From Parvularcula sp. IMCC14364 (GTDB lineage Bacteria > Pseudomonadota > Alphaproteobacteria > Caulobacterales > Parvularculaceae): DNA of 64,000 bases. The position numbers and the translations under genes are program-made. Below, piece after piece: positions 33,583 through 42,667 of this stretch. The notes under the pieces are model-generated. The model saw only the letters and a list, made by a program, of their open reading frames with translations, ran no database searches and was not told the origin of the DNA. The stretch's first letter is position 1; the number at the start of each line of letters is the position of its first letter. The DNA is taken from positions 2,616,001 to 2,680,000 of the forward strand of contig NZ_CP132334.1 of the NCBI RefSeq assembly GCF_030758415.1. Reading direction: 5' to 3'.

Positions 33583-34562
33583 AACTGGTGAAAGGGTCTG
33601 AACGCATCATTGCCATAAACAACGAAGATCCGGCACGCGGGCACGTCATCTGGAAACCGGCCAAGTCAGTCTGGATTGGCACAATGACGATAGTTGCCAT
33701 TATTGGCGCACCACTGACCTTCAGCCTTGAAGCGCTCCTTGTTTTCCTTGTACTGACAGGAGCAACACTATGCGCGGGGCATTCTGTCGGTATGCACCGG
33801 CGTCTGATTCACAGCAGCTTCGACTGCTCGCTCTGGCTGGAATACTTTCTGGTCTGGCTGGGTACACTTGTCGGGATGGCTGGCCCCATCGGCATGATCC
33901 GGCAACATGATCTGCGCGACTGGGCACAACGCCAACCGGCGTGTCATGACTATCTGTGCCACGCACGTGGCATCTGGCAGGATTATTTCTGGCAATGCCA
34001 CTGTGATGTCGCACTGGAGAATGAACCAGAGTTCAGGCTTGAGGACCGATTACGTAATGACAAAGTCTATGCCTGGATGGAGCGAACATGGATATGGCAA
34101 CAACTCCCGCTTGCGCTGCTGCTGCTGTTTCTGGGTGGCTTACCGTGGCTCATCTGGGGTGTGGCGCTACGCGTCACAATAAGTGTAACGGGCCACTGGC
34201 TGGTTGGCTATTTCGCGCATCACGAAACAAAGCATCGTAATGACAGAATGAGCTGGCGTGTCCTGGGCGCAAGTGTGCAGGGTAAGGATGTTCCGGTTGC
34301 CGGGCTTATCAGCATGGGGGAAAGCTGGCACAATAATCATCATGCCTATCCGGGTTCAGCAAAAATAGGCCTGTTACCCGGACAACCTGATCCCGGATGG
34401 TGGTTCATCAAGTTTCTGGAGCGGTTAGACCTCGCCTGGGATATCAAAACCCCTGCTGTAATGCCCGACCGGGAAGAGCTGATCCGCTTGCAAAATACAG
34501 ATACTGGATGTACGATATGCCACTTGCGTCGGCACATATGGAGAAGAGTTTTCGGCGCCTAG
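33579..34562 (+). CDS. Acyl-CoA/fatty acid desaturase
   Basis: A 327-aa di-iron membrane desaturase. The His boxes are HSVGMHRRLIH (HX4H-like), HHETKH and ESWHNNHHAYP. About four membrane segments. It introduces a double bond into acyl chains, probably in membrane lipids. Its TAG stop is followed within 20 bases by the convergent lipoprotein gene. Confidence 0.9.
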   Translation: MKLVKGSERIIAINNEDPARGHVIWKPAKSVWIGTMTIVAIIGAPLTFSLEALLVFLVLTGATLCAGHSVGMHRRLIHSSFDCSLWLEYFLVWLGTLVGMAGPIGMIRQHDLRDWAQRQPACHDYLCHARGIWQDYFWQCHCDVALENEPEFRLEDRLRNDKVYAWMERTWIWQQLPLALLLLFLGGLPWLIWGVALRVTISVTGHWLVGYFAHHETKHRNDRMSWRVLGASVQGKDVPVAGLISMGESWHNNHHAYPGSAKIGLLPGQPDPGWWFIKFLERLDLAWDIKTPAVMPDREELIRLQNTDTGCTICHLRRHIWRRVFGA

Positions 34563-34581
34563 AACAGACCGAGACTAACCA

Positions 34582-34977
34582 TCACTCTCGCCTGGGCTGC
34601 TCTGCACTCCTAACGCGGCGCTCGAAAAACGCCATCGCCGCAGCTTCATCACCAGCATACCAGCCCCGCTGCTGAAGCTGCAAAGCGTCCTGCGCCTCCA
34701 CTTCCACAAAGCCCCTGAACAAGGCCGCAGGATGAGCCGGATGCTCGCCGAACGTAAAGCTGTAGACTTCGCGCCCCTCACTGACGACACAGACGCTGAC
34801 ATTCTCAGCAGGGCTCATGCAGTCAGCATCATCACGGCCGGAGACCTTCTGCATCAATTCAATCAGACCGGGGGCGGAGGTTTTGATGCCAAGCTCGGAA
34901 ACGGCAGCTTCTTCCACAGGTGTTCCCCCGCAGGCTGTCATGGATAAGGCGAGAAAGCCTGCAATAATTTTTTTCAT
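34582..34977 (-). CDS. Putative lipoprotein, 131 aa
   Basis: Signal peptide MKKIIAGFLALSMTAC with lipobox Cys16. The mature part contains CMSPAENVSVCVVSEG with two Cys that may form a disulfide. ATG 34977 chosen over 34992. Adjacent to the YbjQ gene on the same strand. Unknown function. Confidence 0.75.
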   Translation of the reverse strand: MKKIIAGFLALSMTACGGTPVEEAAVSELGIKTSAPGLIELMQKVSGRDDADCMSPAENVSVCVVSEGREVYSFTFGEHPAHPAALFRGFVEVEAQDALQLQQRGWYAGDEAAAMAFFERRVRSAEQPRRE

Positions 34978-34988
34978 GCCCGCCTCCC

Positions 34989-35303
34989 TCACGCCAGCTT
35001 CACGGCTGTACCAAACGCCAGAATTTCTGCAGCACCCGGCGTAATGGTCGACGTCGTAAAGCGCATCCCGATAATGGCGTCCGCGCCCAGTTCCTCCGCG
35101 TGGCGCACCATGCGGTCATAGGCCTGCTCGCGCGCTTCCGCCATCAGCTTGGAATATTCCGTCATCTCCCCGCCGACAAGATTGCGCAGGCTGGCCACAA
35201 AATCAGTACCCACATGTTTCGCCCGGATCACATTGCCCCGGCAGATACCGATCGTTTCCACCACATCCCTGCCAGCCACATATTCCACAGTTGCCACAAG
35301 CAT
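34989..35303 (-). CDS. YbjQ/UPF0145 family protein
   Basis: A 104-aa protein matching the YbjQ family, which forms pentameric rings: RDVVETIGICRGNVIRA, LRNLVGGEMTEYSKLMAEAREQA and ADAIIGMRFTTS. Function unresolved. It follows the small membrane gene by four bases and probably shares its operon. Confidence 0.92.
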   Translation of the reverse strand: MLVATVEYVAGRDVVETIGICRGNVIRAKHVGTDFVASLRNLVGGEMTEYSKLMAEAREQAYDRMVRHAEELGADAIIGMRFTTSTITPGAAEILAFGTAVKLA

Positions 35304-35307
35304 CCGC

Positions 35308-35529
35308 CTACTCCTTTATGTTCTTCTCATAATAATCGTCTTCCTTGTTGTTCATCCGCTGCAGGACGACGCCCAGAAAGACAAACACAAATATGCCGCC
35401 CAGCGCCAGAATGGGCAGGCCGAACGGAAATGTCGCGATAGTGCCAAGCACAATCAGCACACCATAAAACAAGACACCAATGCCGGAAATAATCAGAATC
35501 CCGATCAGGGCAATATCTTCAAGCTTCAT
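35308..35529 (-). CDS. Small two-helix membrane protein, 73 aa
   Basis: Two hydrophobic helices separated by a short loop (IALIGILIISGIGVLFYGVLI; LPILALGGIFVFVFLGVVL) with a charged C-terminus. It leads the YbjQ-lipoprotein group. GGAGG is well placed before ATG 35529. Unknown. Confidence 0.75.
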   Translation of the reverse strand: MKLEDIALIGILIISGIGVLFYGVLIVLGTIATFPFGLPILALGGIFVFVFLGVVLQRMNNKEDDYYEKNIKE

Positions 35530-35668
35530 ATGCCAGGTCCTCCCTTTACAAAATATGTGGGGTTTGCAGGCTGTTTTGCAAGCCTGCCTTCACACATTCG
35601 CTGCCCTATATAAGCACAGGCGCAACAACCGCCCTCACGCGACACCGCCAAGGCCAGCCTGCAGACGG

Positions 35669-36598
35669 CTAGTCATAATCCACGACACCAGCGCCCTGCG
35701 TGCGCCCCTGCGGGCTTTCCAGCCACGCTTCACAACAGGCCTTGGATAGAGTACGCACACGGAGAATATAGGACTGGCGCTCCGTCACGGAAATCACACC
35801 CCGGGCATCCAAAAGGTTGAACAGGTGTGACGCCTTGATGCACTGGTCATAGGCCGGCAGCGCGTAAGACTTGCCAGCCGCCTTGCCTGCCTCAATCGTT
35901 TTCAGGCAGGCCGCTTCCGCTTCCCGGAACTGGTCGAGCAGATCATCCGTGTTTGCCAATTCAAAATTGTAGCCGGAAAACTCAACCTCCTGCTGGTGGA
36001 AAACATCCCCATAGGTGACACCCGCGCCATTGAAGTCCAGATCATACCCGTTATCGACACCCTGCACATACATCGCGAGGCGCTCCAGACCATAGGTCAA
36101 TTCGCCGGTCACGGGCTTGCAGTCAAAACCACCAACCTGCTGAAAATAGGTGAACTGGGAAACTTCCATCCCGTCGCACCAGACTTCCCAGCCAAGGCCC
36201 CAGGCCCCCAGCGTCGGGCTCTCCCAGTCATCCTCCACGAAACGGATATCGTGAATCGCCCGATCGATGCCGAGCGCGTCAAGACTGCCAAGATAGAGTT
36301 CCTGAATATCGTCCGGGGACGGTTTCAACACCACCTGAAACTGATAATAATGCTGGAAGCGGTTCGGGTTCGCGCCATAGCGCCCGTCGGTCGGGCGGCG
36401 GCAGGGCTGCACATAGGCCGCTTTCCAGGGCTTCTCCCCCAGCGAGCGCAAGGTTGTCGCCGGGTGAAACGTGCCCGCGCCCATTTCCATGTCATAGGGT
36501 TGCAAAATCACGCAGCCATGAGCCGCCCAATATTGCTGCAACGTCATGATAAGCCCCTGAAAGGACTGGTCTTTCTTCTCACCGTCGGCCATGGCCAT
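35669..36598 (-). CDS. glyQ: Glycine--tRNA ligase alpha subunit
   Basis: A 309-aa catalytic alpha subunit of the alpha2beta2 glycyl-tRNA synthetase. [54 protein letters not shown] and [18 protein letters not shown] are highly conserved. The partner glyS is not downstream here; the next same-strand gene is the unrelated 73-aa membrane protein. Confidence 0.97.
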   Translation of the reverse strand: MAMADGEKKDQSFQGLIMTLQQYWAAHGCVILQPYDMEMGAGTFHPATTLRSLGEKPWKAAYVQPCRRPTDGRYGANPNRFQHYYQFQVVLKPSPDDIQELYLGSLDALGIDRAIHDIRFVEDDWESPTLGAWGLGWEVWCDGMEVSQFTYFQQVGGFDCKPVTGELTYGLERLAMYVQGVDNGYDLDFNGAGVTYGDVFHQQEVEFSGYNFELANTDDLLDQFREAEAACLKTIEAGKAAGKSYALPAYDQCIKASHLFNLLDARGVISVTERQSYILRVRTLSKACCEAWLESPQGRTQGAGVVDYD

Positions 36599-36685
36599 AA
36601 ATCTTTCCCGGATCAGTTTGGCCGGACGCTACTGATCGTCAACCCGGGGGTCAAGAGAGCCATTCGGCCGGCAACGGCAAAATGC

Positions 36686-37699
36686 CTATTCTGCGCTTTT
36701 CTTCATCCGGCGCGGGTCAAACCCGGCGATCTTCATCGACACAACCTCATCCGGCGCCGGCAGCGCATAACCGCGCGAGGTAAACGCCTCCAGATAGCTC
36801 GCGCTGATACCGTGAATCCGGAACGCGATCAGTTCATCCGCGGTAATATCTTCATACCCCATATCCCGGACAGCAGCGATAAAAGCCGGTGTCACCCCGT
36901 GAATGCGAAAGGCGATCAGTTCCTTCGGCTCAAGACCATCAAACCCAAGCGCCGCATACTCGTTTGCAACGATTGGCGTGACGCCATGTATCCGCATCGC
37001 CATCAGGTCATCACTGTCAAGATCGGCGAAACCGGGGCCCATATCGCGCACGGCACGGGCAAAATCGGCTGTCACGCCATGAATACGAAAGCCGACCAGA
37101 TCATCAGGCCGCACCCCAACGGACGCAAGCTCGCGCACATAATCACCGTCTACCCCATGAATGACCAGTGCGATGAAATCATCCAGTTCAGGCACGTCAT
37201 ATCCAGCTGCGCTCATGTCATCCAGCAGCGAAATCCTCGCGTCCTGCAGGGCCAGCAGAAACATCTCGCTTTCCTTGGGCGCATCGAGGCCACGCGCCAC
37301 CAATGCATCAGAAAATGCTGATGACGGAGCAAAATCGCACAGGCCAATCCCGGCCCCCTCCCCCGCCTGCCCGTCACAGGTCAGCTCCCCGGCATCGCGG
37401 CGCATGGCAAAGGATACCTCCCGGCTGCCCGCAGCATTCAGGTCCTGCGCCCGCAACCCTTCAAGGTCCTCAAGGGGAAAATGATCGCTGCTGTTCATCT
37501 GCCCGCCACGTGTGGTGATCTGGCGCAAATGCAGTTTTACATGTCCCTCTGGCAGGGCATCAGTGGCGGGCGTGATGCGCCAGTCAATCGCGCCATCAGC
37601 TGCCTGGGCAACGCCCGAACCGGGCAATCCCAGACCTGCCAGCAGCAGGGCACCACTTGCCACCACGGCACTGACTGTTGTTTTTTTTATGATACGCAT
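36686..37699 (-). CDS. Secreted protein with HGV repeats, partner of the M56 peptidase
   Basis: A 337-aa exported protein. A signal peptide (residues 1-33, ending AQAADG) precedes a beta-rich N-terminal domain to ~residue 165, then five to six tandem repeats of ~31 residues with consensus GY.dLdaDdLIaFRIHGVTp.y. The same repeat makes up the C-terminus of the adjacent M56 peptidase. It follows that gene by 11 bases on the same strand, so BlaI, M56 and this protein form one operon. I infer a periplasmic partner, ligand or substrate of the sensor. Confidence 0.7.
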   Translation of the reverse strand: MRIIKKTTVSAVVASGALLLAGLGLPGSGVAQAADGAIDWRITPATDALPEGHVKLHLRQITTRGGQMNSSDHFPLEDLEGLRAQDLNAAGSREVSFAMRRDAGELTCDGQAGEGAGIGLCDFAPSSAFSDALVARGLDAPKESEMFLLALQDARISLLDDMSAAGYDVPELDDFIALVIHGVDGDYVRELASVGVRPDDLVGFRIHGVTADFARAVRDMGPGFADLDSDDLMAMRIHGVTPIVANEYAALGFDGLEPKELIAFRIHGVTPAFIAAVRDMGYEDITADELIAFRIHGISASYLEAFTSRGYALPAPDEVVSMKIAGFDPRRMKKSAE

Positions 37700-37710
37700 G
37701 TGGAATATCC

Positions 37711-39348
37711 TTATTGGTCGGAAAGTTTTTTGAGAGTGCGCACGTCCACGCCATGGGCGCGCATATCGATCATGTCATCAGCATCGAGATCGTCATAGCC
37801 AATGTCCCGGAAAGACTGGATATAGTCTGGCGTCACGCCCATGATCCGGAATTCCAGCAAGTCGTCAAAATCAAGATCCGGGAAACCGGCATCGGCAATC
37901 TGCCGTGCAAATTCTGCGCTGATGCCGTGAACACGCGCCTCGACAATTTCATCAACACCCAGTGTGCCAAATCCGGCGCGCTGGAGGCCGCGCAGATAGT
38001 CTGCACTCACCCCGTGAATCCTGAACTCGATCAGCGCATCCAGTGTGATGTTGTCGAGACCCGGATAGGCCATTGCGATTTCCTCGGCATAAGTCGGCGT
38101 GACCCCATGAATTTTTGCTTCAACAAGCTGGTCAATATCGGGGTCATGTGCCAGCGCGTGCATCGCCGGTGCCTTTTTTTCCATCCGCACAGAAACATCA
38201 GGCAGAACCGGCGCAGGCGGCGTGACGCGCAAGGCAGGCGCTTCCACAATCTCCGGCATGTTGGCAAGCAGCGGCGGATAGGTCGGGGCTGTTTCCTGAA
38301 AGGTCAGGGCCGCAACCGGGGCCGCGCATAAAAGCATGACCACGAGCGCCGCAAGACCAGCGGGCAATGCCATCGCCTGACGCCGGGCATTTTCATCCAG
38401 CACCCGCTCGACACGCTGGCGCAGGGAGTTTTTGCCCGCCGCAACACCATGGGCCGCAGCAACCCCGTGCGTATTGTCATGACGCACCGCATCCACCAGC
38501 AATTTGGCATAGCCCGTCCGGCTGGCACCATTCATCAGAACGGTATCATCCGTTGCTTCTTCGCGCAACTGATGGGCCTGACGCGCCAGTTGCCAGACCA
38601 GCGGGTTGAACCAGAAAACCGCCACAGCAGCGCGCGAAATCAACAGTTTCAGCCAGTCCCCCCGGATCACATGGGCCAGTTCATGGGAAATAATACCGGC
38701 TGCCTGGTCGCTGCTGGCGTCAACTGTCTCCGGGTCAATAACAATCACCGGACGGATGAACCCCCAGCTGATCGGCGAACTGACTTTCTCACTGATCAAC
38801 AGCGCCGCCCCTTCCCGGAATCGGAAGTCAGACTGCGCCTGCGCCAGCGCACTCAGCCATACGGGCGACTGTACCACATCGGAGGACTGACGAATGCGCA
38901 CAAGCTCCGTCAGGTTGAACAGGATCATCAACAGCATCAGCGCAGCAGGCACCGCATAGATCGCCAGCACCAACTGCGGGGCCCATGCGGCAACCATCTC
39001 TTTACTGATGACCACGAAAGGCCCGTCTGCGGCCTCTCCCTGCCCTGATACCACAGCACTATCTGTTTCGGGGGCACGCGATGTCGCCTCCGCCACCAGT
39101 TCCCGAACCTGCCGATCCGCATCACTCAGGACAGGACTCTCGGCGGTGCCAAATCCGCTCACCGGGGTTACAGATACACCCGGCAATAACAGGCTTGCCG
39201 GCACCAAAAACAACAACGCCACAAAGCCGCTATGGACCATAAAAGACCTCTCAGCCGCAGATCGTTTGCGTAACAGCTACAGCACCAACAGCACCAGCGC
39301 GGCCACCACAACAGATTTCAATGCAAGTTCCACCGCCCACAACATCAT
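37711..39348 (-). pseudogene. BlaR1-like M56 metallopeptidase with HGV repeats, interrupted by an in-frame amber codon
   Basis: The natural start is ATG 39348, inside the BlaI stop (ATGATG). It reads MMLWAVELALKSVVVAAL, then codon 24 is TAG (39279-39277), then in the same frame LLRKRSAAERSF and the rest. The first helix and RRxSAAER linker are normal for M56 proteins. An internal ATG at 39240 could give a 509-aa form lacking helix 1. Zinc motif HELAH is at residues 186-190 of that form, with RGDW and LREEATDD. The periplasmic C-terminus (last ~150 residues) holds five 31-residue HGV repeats. It would sense an envelope signal and cleave BlaI. Confidence 0.8.
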
Positions 39349-39755
39349 GACACCTCACCTTTTTCGTCAGATGACGGATCACTACCAGCCCGCGCCTTCG
39401 CAATCATCTCTTCAAGCTGCTCAATATCGCCGTCTTCCAGCTTGTCAGACATGCCGATCAGGGCCGACGCCGCATTGACAGCGGAGCCACCGAAAAACGT
39501 GCCGACAATCTTCTGCAACGCGGTCTGGCGCGCCGTATCTTCCGGAATTTTTGGCGCATACACAAAGCCGCGCCCTTCGCGCCGCCGGTTGACATAGCCC
39601 TTGCCTTCCAGGCGCGAGAGCATGGAGCGCACGGCCTGGGCACTGACAGCCTCTGACAGGTTTTCACTGATCGCAGCCGGGCTCATGGCCCCGCGCTCAT
39701 AAAGTAGTGTGACAATTTCGCGTTCCCGCGGCGGCAAATGGTCAAGCATGGTCAA
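39345..39755 (-). CDS. BlaI/MecI/CopY-family repressor
   Basis: A 136-aa winged-helix repressor: LPPREREIVTLLYERGAMSPAAI, AVRSMLSRLEGKGYVNRRREGRGFVYAP, followed by a dimerisation helix. In the family, a partner M56 protease cleaves it to induce the operon. The M56 gene overlaps it by four bases, and a strong dyad lies just before its start. Confidence 0.94.
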   Translation of the reverse strand: MTMLDHLPPREREIVTLLYERGAMSPAAISENLSEAVSAQAVRSMLSRLEGKGYVNRRREGRGFVYAPKIPEDTARQTALQKIVGTFFGGSAVNAASALIGMSDKLEDGDIEQLEEMIAKARAGSDPSSDEKGEVS

Positions 39756-39763
39756 ACCTCAAA

Positions 39764-39798
39764 GCGCTACATTTGTCGCGATGCTACAAATGTAGCGC
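39764..39798. promoter_or_regulatory. BlaI operator dyad
   Basis: GCGCTACATTTGT (39764-39776) and ACAAATGTAGCGC (39786-39798) are a perfect 13-bp inverted repeat with a 9-bp spacer. Each arm carries the TACA/TGTA core of Bla/Mec-type boxes. It starts 9 bases upstream of the BlaI ATG. Confidence 0.85.
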
Positions 39799-39879
39799 AT
39801 AAAGTCAACCCCCGCTCCGGAACTTGCCTCTAGCCATTAGCCTGCTTAAGCTGTGCTTTGGGCGAAGAGGAGAATTTGC

Positions 39880-40398
39880 ATGAAAACGATTACGTCCATT
39901 GTCCTTATCGTTATTCTCAGTTTCATCGCGCATGAGGCCGCCCATTTCATCATGGCCATTGCCCTTGGCTATGAAGCTGTTGCCACCATCAATCATGTGC
40001 GCCCTGTCGGCCCGGTTGAGCCGGGTCATGCCCTGCTGATCGCCGCTGCCGGTCCCGCCCTGACATATGGTCAGGGCATCATCGGTTTCCTGATGGCGCG
40101 GGGCAGTGCCTCCATGCTTGGCCTGCATCTGGTCGTGGTTGCCGCTATCCAGCGGCTGATGGCGGCCATTGTCAGCATGAACAACCCGAATGACGAGATG
40201 CGCATCAGCCTTGATCTGGGGCTTGGGCAATGGACACTCCCGGCCATCGTCACCGGGTCACTGCTGCTCCTGATGATCCTCAGTGCCCGCACTGTCAGAC
40301 CCGGTTGGCTTTATGTCTTCTATGCCTGGCTCGGCCTCAGTATCGGCTTTTCGCTTGCGGTCTTCGGCGAGCCATATCTGCCAGTGATACGCTTTTAG
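39880..40398 (+). CDS. M50-like membrane metalloprotease-family protein
   Basis: About 172 aa with five to six membrane segments. The first carries HEAAH (HExxH), and AAAGPALT follows in a loop-helix, as in site-2 protease-like proteins. No clear Asp for the third ligand (the NPDG motif is absent), so catalysis is uncertain. ATG 39880 has GAGGAG seven bases before it. It is divergent from BlaI and shares the control region with it. Confidence 0.65.
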   Translation: MKTITSIVLIVILSFIAHEAAHFIMAIALGYEAVATINHVRPVGPVEPGHALLIAAAGPALTYGQGIIGFLMARGSASMLGLHLVVVAAIQRLMAAIVSMNNPNDEMRISLDLGLGQWTLPAIVTGSLLLLMILSARTVRPGWLYVFYAWLGLSIGFSLAVFGEPYLPVIRF

Positions 40399-40454
40399 CG
40401 CACTGGCAAAATGCAACCTTGCCAACGGGGCTGAAACTGCCGACAAATACGCCC

Positions 40455-41153
40455 ATGGAAAATAACTGGAAAGACTGGGAGACACCGCCGGGCGGCACGG
40501 GCAATAATCTCGATTCTGCGGCGATTGGCGCCCTCGCCCATCTTTACCGGGGTGAAGTCTACCGCTCAACCATCTGGCGCACCCGCCTGGACACCACCAC
40601 AAACTGGTCCGTGGTCACCCTCGGTCTGGCCATGTCGATCAGCTTCGCCAGCCCGGATGCCTCGCCCCTGCCTTTGCTGCTTGTTGGTATCCTGATTTTC
40701 ATGTTCCTGATTCTGGAAGCGCGCCGTTACCGTTATTTCAATGTCTGGCGCGCCAGGGCCCGCTGGATCGAGACTAATTTCTACGCCCCGATGCTGTTGC
40801 GCTCTTCCACGCCGGAGCCGGGCGAGTGGCAAGATGTACTGGCGCAGGACTATCTCACCCCGCAATATCATATCGGTTTCTGGCGCGCGCTGGGTCGCCG
40901 CCTGCGCCGCAATTACATGTGGATACTGAGTTTTCAGGCACTGGCCTATTATGGCAAGATCATCATCCACCCGACCCCGCTGACAAGCCTGGAGGAACTG
41001 TTTGACCGCATGACCCTCGGGCCCCTGCCGGGCATCGCCGTCTTCCTCATCGGTCTCGCAATTCATACAAGCTGGATCACCCTCGCTTTCAGCACCCGCA
41101 ATGCGGACCGTCGCAAACACGGTCACCGCGATGCGGTGGACTCAATGGGCTGA
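40455..41153 (+). CDS. DUF2270 membrane protein
   Basis: About 232 aa. LAHLYRGEVYRSTIWRTRLDTTTNW is the conserved DUF2270 N-terminus, followed by two membrane segments, EARRYRYFNVWRARARWIE and a C-terminal membrane segment. ATG 40455 is chosen; the frame extends upstream without a start that fits the family. Function unknown. Confidence 0.88.
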   Translation: MENNWKDWETPPGGTGNNLDSAAIGALAHLYRGEVYRSTIWRTRLDTTTNWSVVTLGLAMSISFASPDASPLPLLLVGILIFMFLILEARRYRYFNVWRARARWIETNFYAPMLLRSSTPEPGEWQDVLAQDYLTPQYHIGFWRALGRRLRRNYMWILSFQALAYYGKIIIHPTPLTSLEELFDRMTLGPLPGIAVFLIGLAIHTSWITLAFSTRNADRRKHGHRDAVDSMG

Positions 41154-41175
41154 GCGAATACCTCCCTATACCGAC

Positions 41176-42447
41176 TTATCCGCACAACCCCAGCTCTGCC
41201 GCCAACACGGGAATTTTCTTCTTCAACCCGAAGAAGCCCTTGCGGGCATGTGGCCAGCACGCGCTGTCGTAATCGCGCAATAGCTGCACTAGTGTGATGC
41301 CATTATCAGCCAAAATGGTTGCCACCCCCGCCAGCTTGTCCGCGACGGGACCAACCGGCGCATAAGCCGTCACCACGATATTTGCCCCGGCGCGTGTCGC
41401 CATCTCCATCAGCGCCGTTGCCCAGTCATCGCGTGTGCTCACCTGACTGATGATCTCCCCCTCAGCCGCCACCACCTCAACGGCGTCAACCACGGCCCCT
41501 TGCGCGAAATCTTTTGCCCGCGCGCCAACCGGCAGGGGGGAGCGCGTGTCCGTTGCCACCAGGCCGATCACAGCGGCCGGCGCAAAAGGCAGTGACAGGC
41601 TCTGTGGCTGGCAGTCTTCCTCCGTCACGAGCAGCACGAAAGGTGCATCAACTTTCGGGGCCGGTGGCGGCACAAACGCCCGGAAGGGCGCTGGCAGCGT
41701 TTCGTCCAGCGCGGGGGCCTCATCAGCAAGGCCCGTTGCCGGCGCAAACCTTCCATCCGTGTACTTCTCTATATTGCTGGCCCTTGCCAGATAGGTCTTG
41801 CCCTTCGTATGCAATCCGCCAACCCAGCGCCAGGACAATGTGTTGGACGCCGCATCCCCATCCAGCAGGTGACGGTAGAAAAAATCCGCCCCCAGCACCC
41901 AGGGCAGTTTCAGGGTGAAAATCCAGATACTGGCAAACCACATCCGCGCATGATTGTGCAGATACCCCGTTTCTGTCAGCTCCTGCACCCATGCATCGAA
42001 ACAGCCAATGCCGGTCTGCCCGGCCCATGCCTGTTCAACGGCCCCGCGCAAGCCGCTATTGCCTGCGAGATTTTCCAGCGCCTGGTCAAGCCCCTGCTGA
42101 TAGTCCGCCCAGATATCAGGGTGTTGTTCAAGATACCCCTTGAAATAACTGCGCCAGAAAACTTCCTGCACGAACTTGTCTGCTGTGCTGAGGCTGTATC
42201 TCTTCAACACTCCCCGCAGCACCTCCTCTTCACGCAGCAGCCGGTGCCGGACCCATGGAGACAGGCAGGAGATATTGTTCCGGCGCGCCGGGCCGTAATC
42301 ATGATTGCGGGTGCTGGCATAGGCCCGGCCCGCATGGGGCAGGAACGCTTGCAACCGCGCCAGCCCGGCAGCCCGTGTCGGCACCCAGTCCGGGGCTCCC
42401 GCCTGCGCCGCCGCTGGCTGATCGTCAAAAAGGGAATGCTGTGTCAT
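41176..42447 (-). CDS. Photolyase/cryptochrome-like protein with FAD domain first
   Basis: About 423 aa. The photolyase FAD-binding domain is at the N-terminus (residues ~25-270): LSPWVRHRLL, VFWRSYFKGYLE, GIGCFDAWVQELTETGYLHNHARMW, LLDGDAASNTLSWRWVGG. A second domain (residues ~290-423) looks like a Rossmann-type photolyase antenna domain and ends DYDSACWPHARKGFFGLKKK. Classical photolyases have the reverse order. ATG 42447 has GGAG nine bases upstream. DNA repair or light sensing cannot be decided. Confidence 0.8.
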   Translation of the reverse strand: MTQHSLFDDQPAAAQAGAPDWVPTRAAGLARLQAFLPHAGRAYASTRNHDYGPARRNNISCLSPWVRHRLLREEEVLRGVLKRYSLSTADKFVQEVFWRSYFKGYLEQHPDIWADYQQGLDQALENLAGNSGLRGAVEQAWAGQTGIGCFDAWVQELTETGYLHNHARMWFASIWIFTLKLPWVLGADFFYRHLLDGDAASNTLSWRWVGGLHTKGKTYLARASNIEKYTDGRFAPATGLADEAPALDETLPAPFRAFVPPPAPKVDAPFVLLVTEEDCQPQSLSLPFAPAAVIGLVATDTRSPLPVGARAKDFAQGAVVDAVEVVAAEGEIISQVSTRDDWATALMEMATRAGANIVVTAYAPVGPVADKLAGVATILADNGITLVQLLRDYDSACWPHARKGFFGLKKKIPVLAAELGLCG

Positions 42448-42561
42448 GCGTCCAACTCCATCCCGGCAGATATAGGGCCACTCCTGCAAACCCGCCACTG
42501 CCGCTCTCAGCGCGCTGTCACCAGGATCAGAACAGGCCCGCAAAGGGCTGGGCGCAAAAAT

Positions 42562-42581
42562 ATGACAAATAAACTTGTCAT
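42562..42581. promoter_or_regulatory. Candidate operator upstream of the membrane/XRE pair
   Basis: ATGACAA (42562-42568) and TTGTCAT (42575-42581) form an inverted repeat; another TTGTCA follows at about 42607-42612. It may bind the XRE regulator at 43145. Confidence 0.45.
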
Positions 42582-42667
42582 TTGCCACCAGATATGCAAA
42601 GTTTACTTGTCACATTACACCAGCCAGCGGGCAGCGCGCCTGAAGCGCTGAAAAAAAGGAGACGGAA

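Noticed and set aside
35996-37321. 441-aa plus-strand ORF spanning glyQ and the HGV-repeat gene
   Set aside because: It crosses two real genes on the opposite strand and only mirrors their codons.
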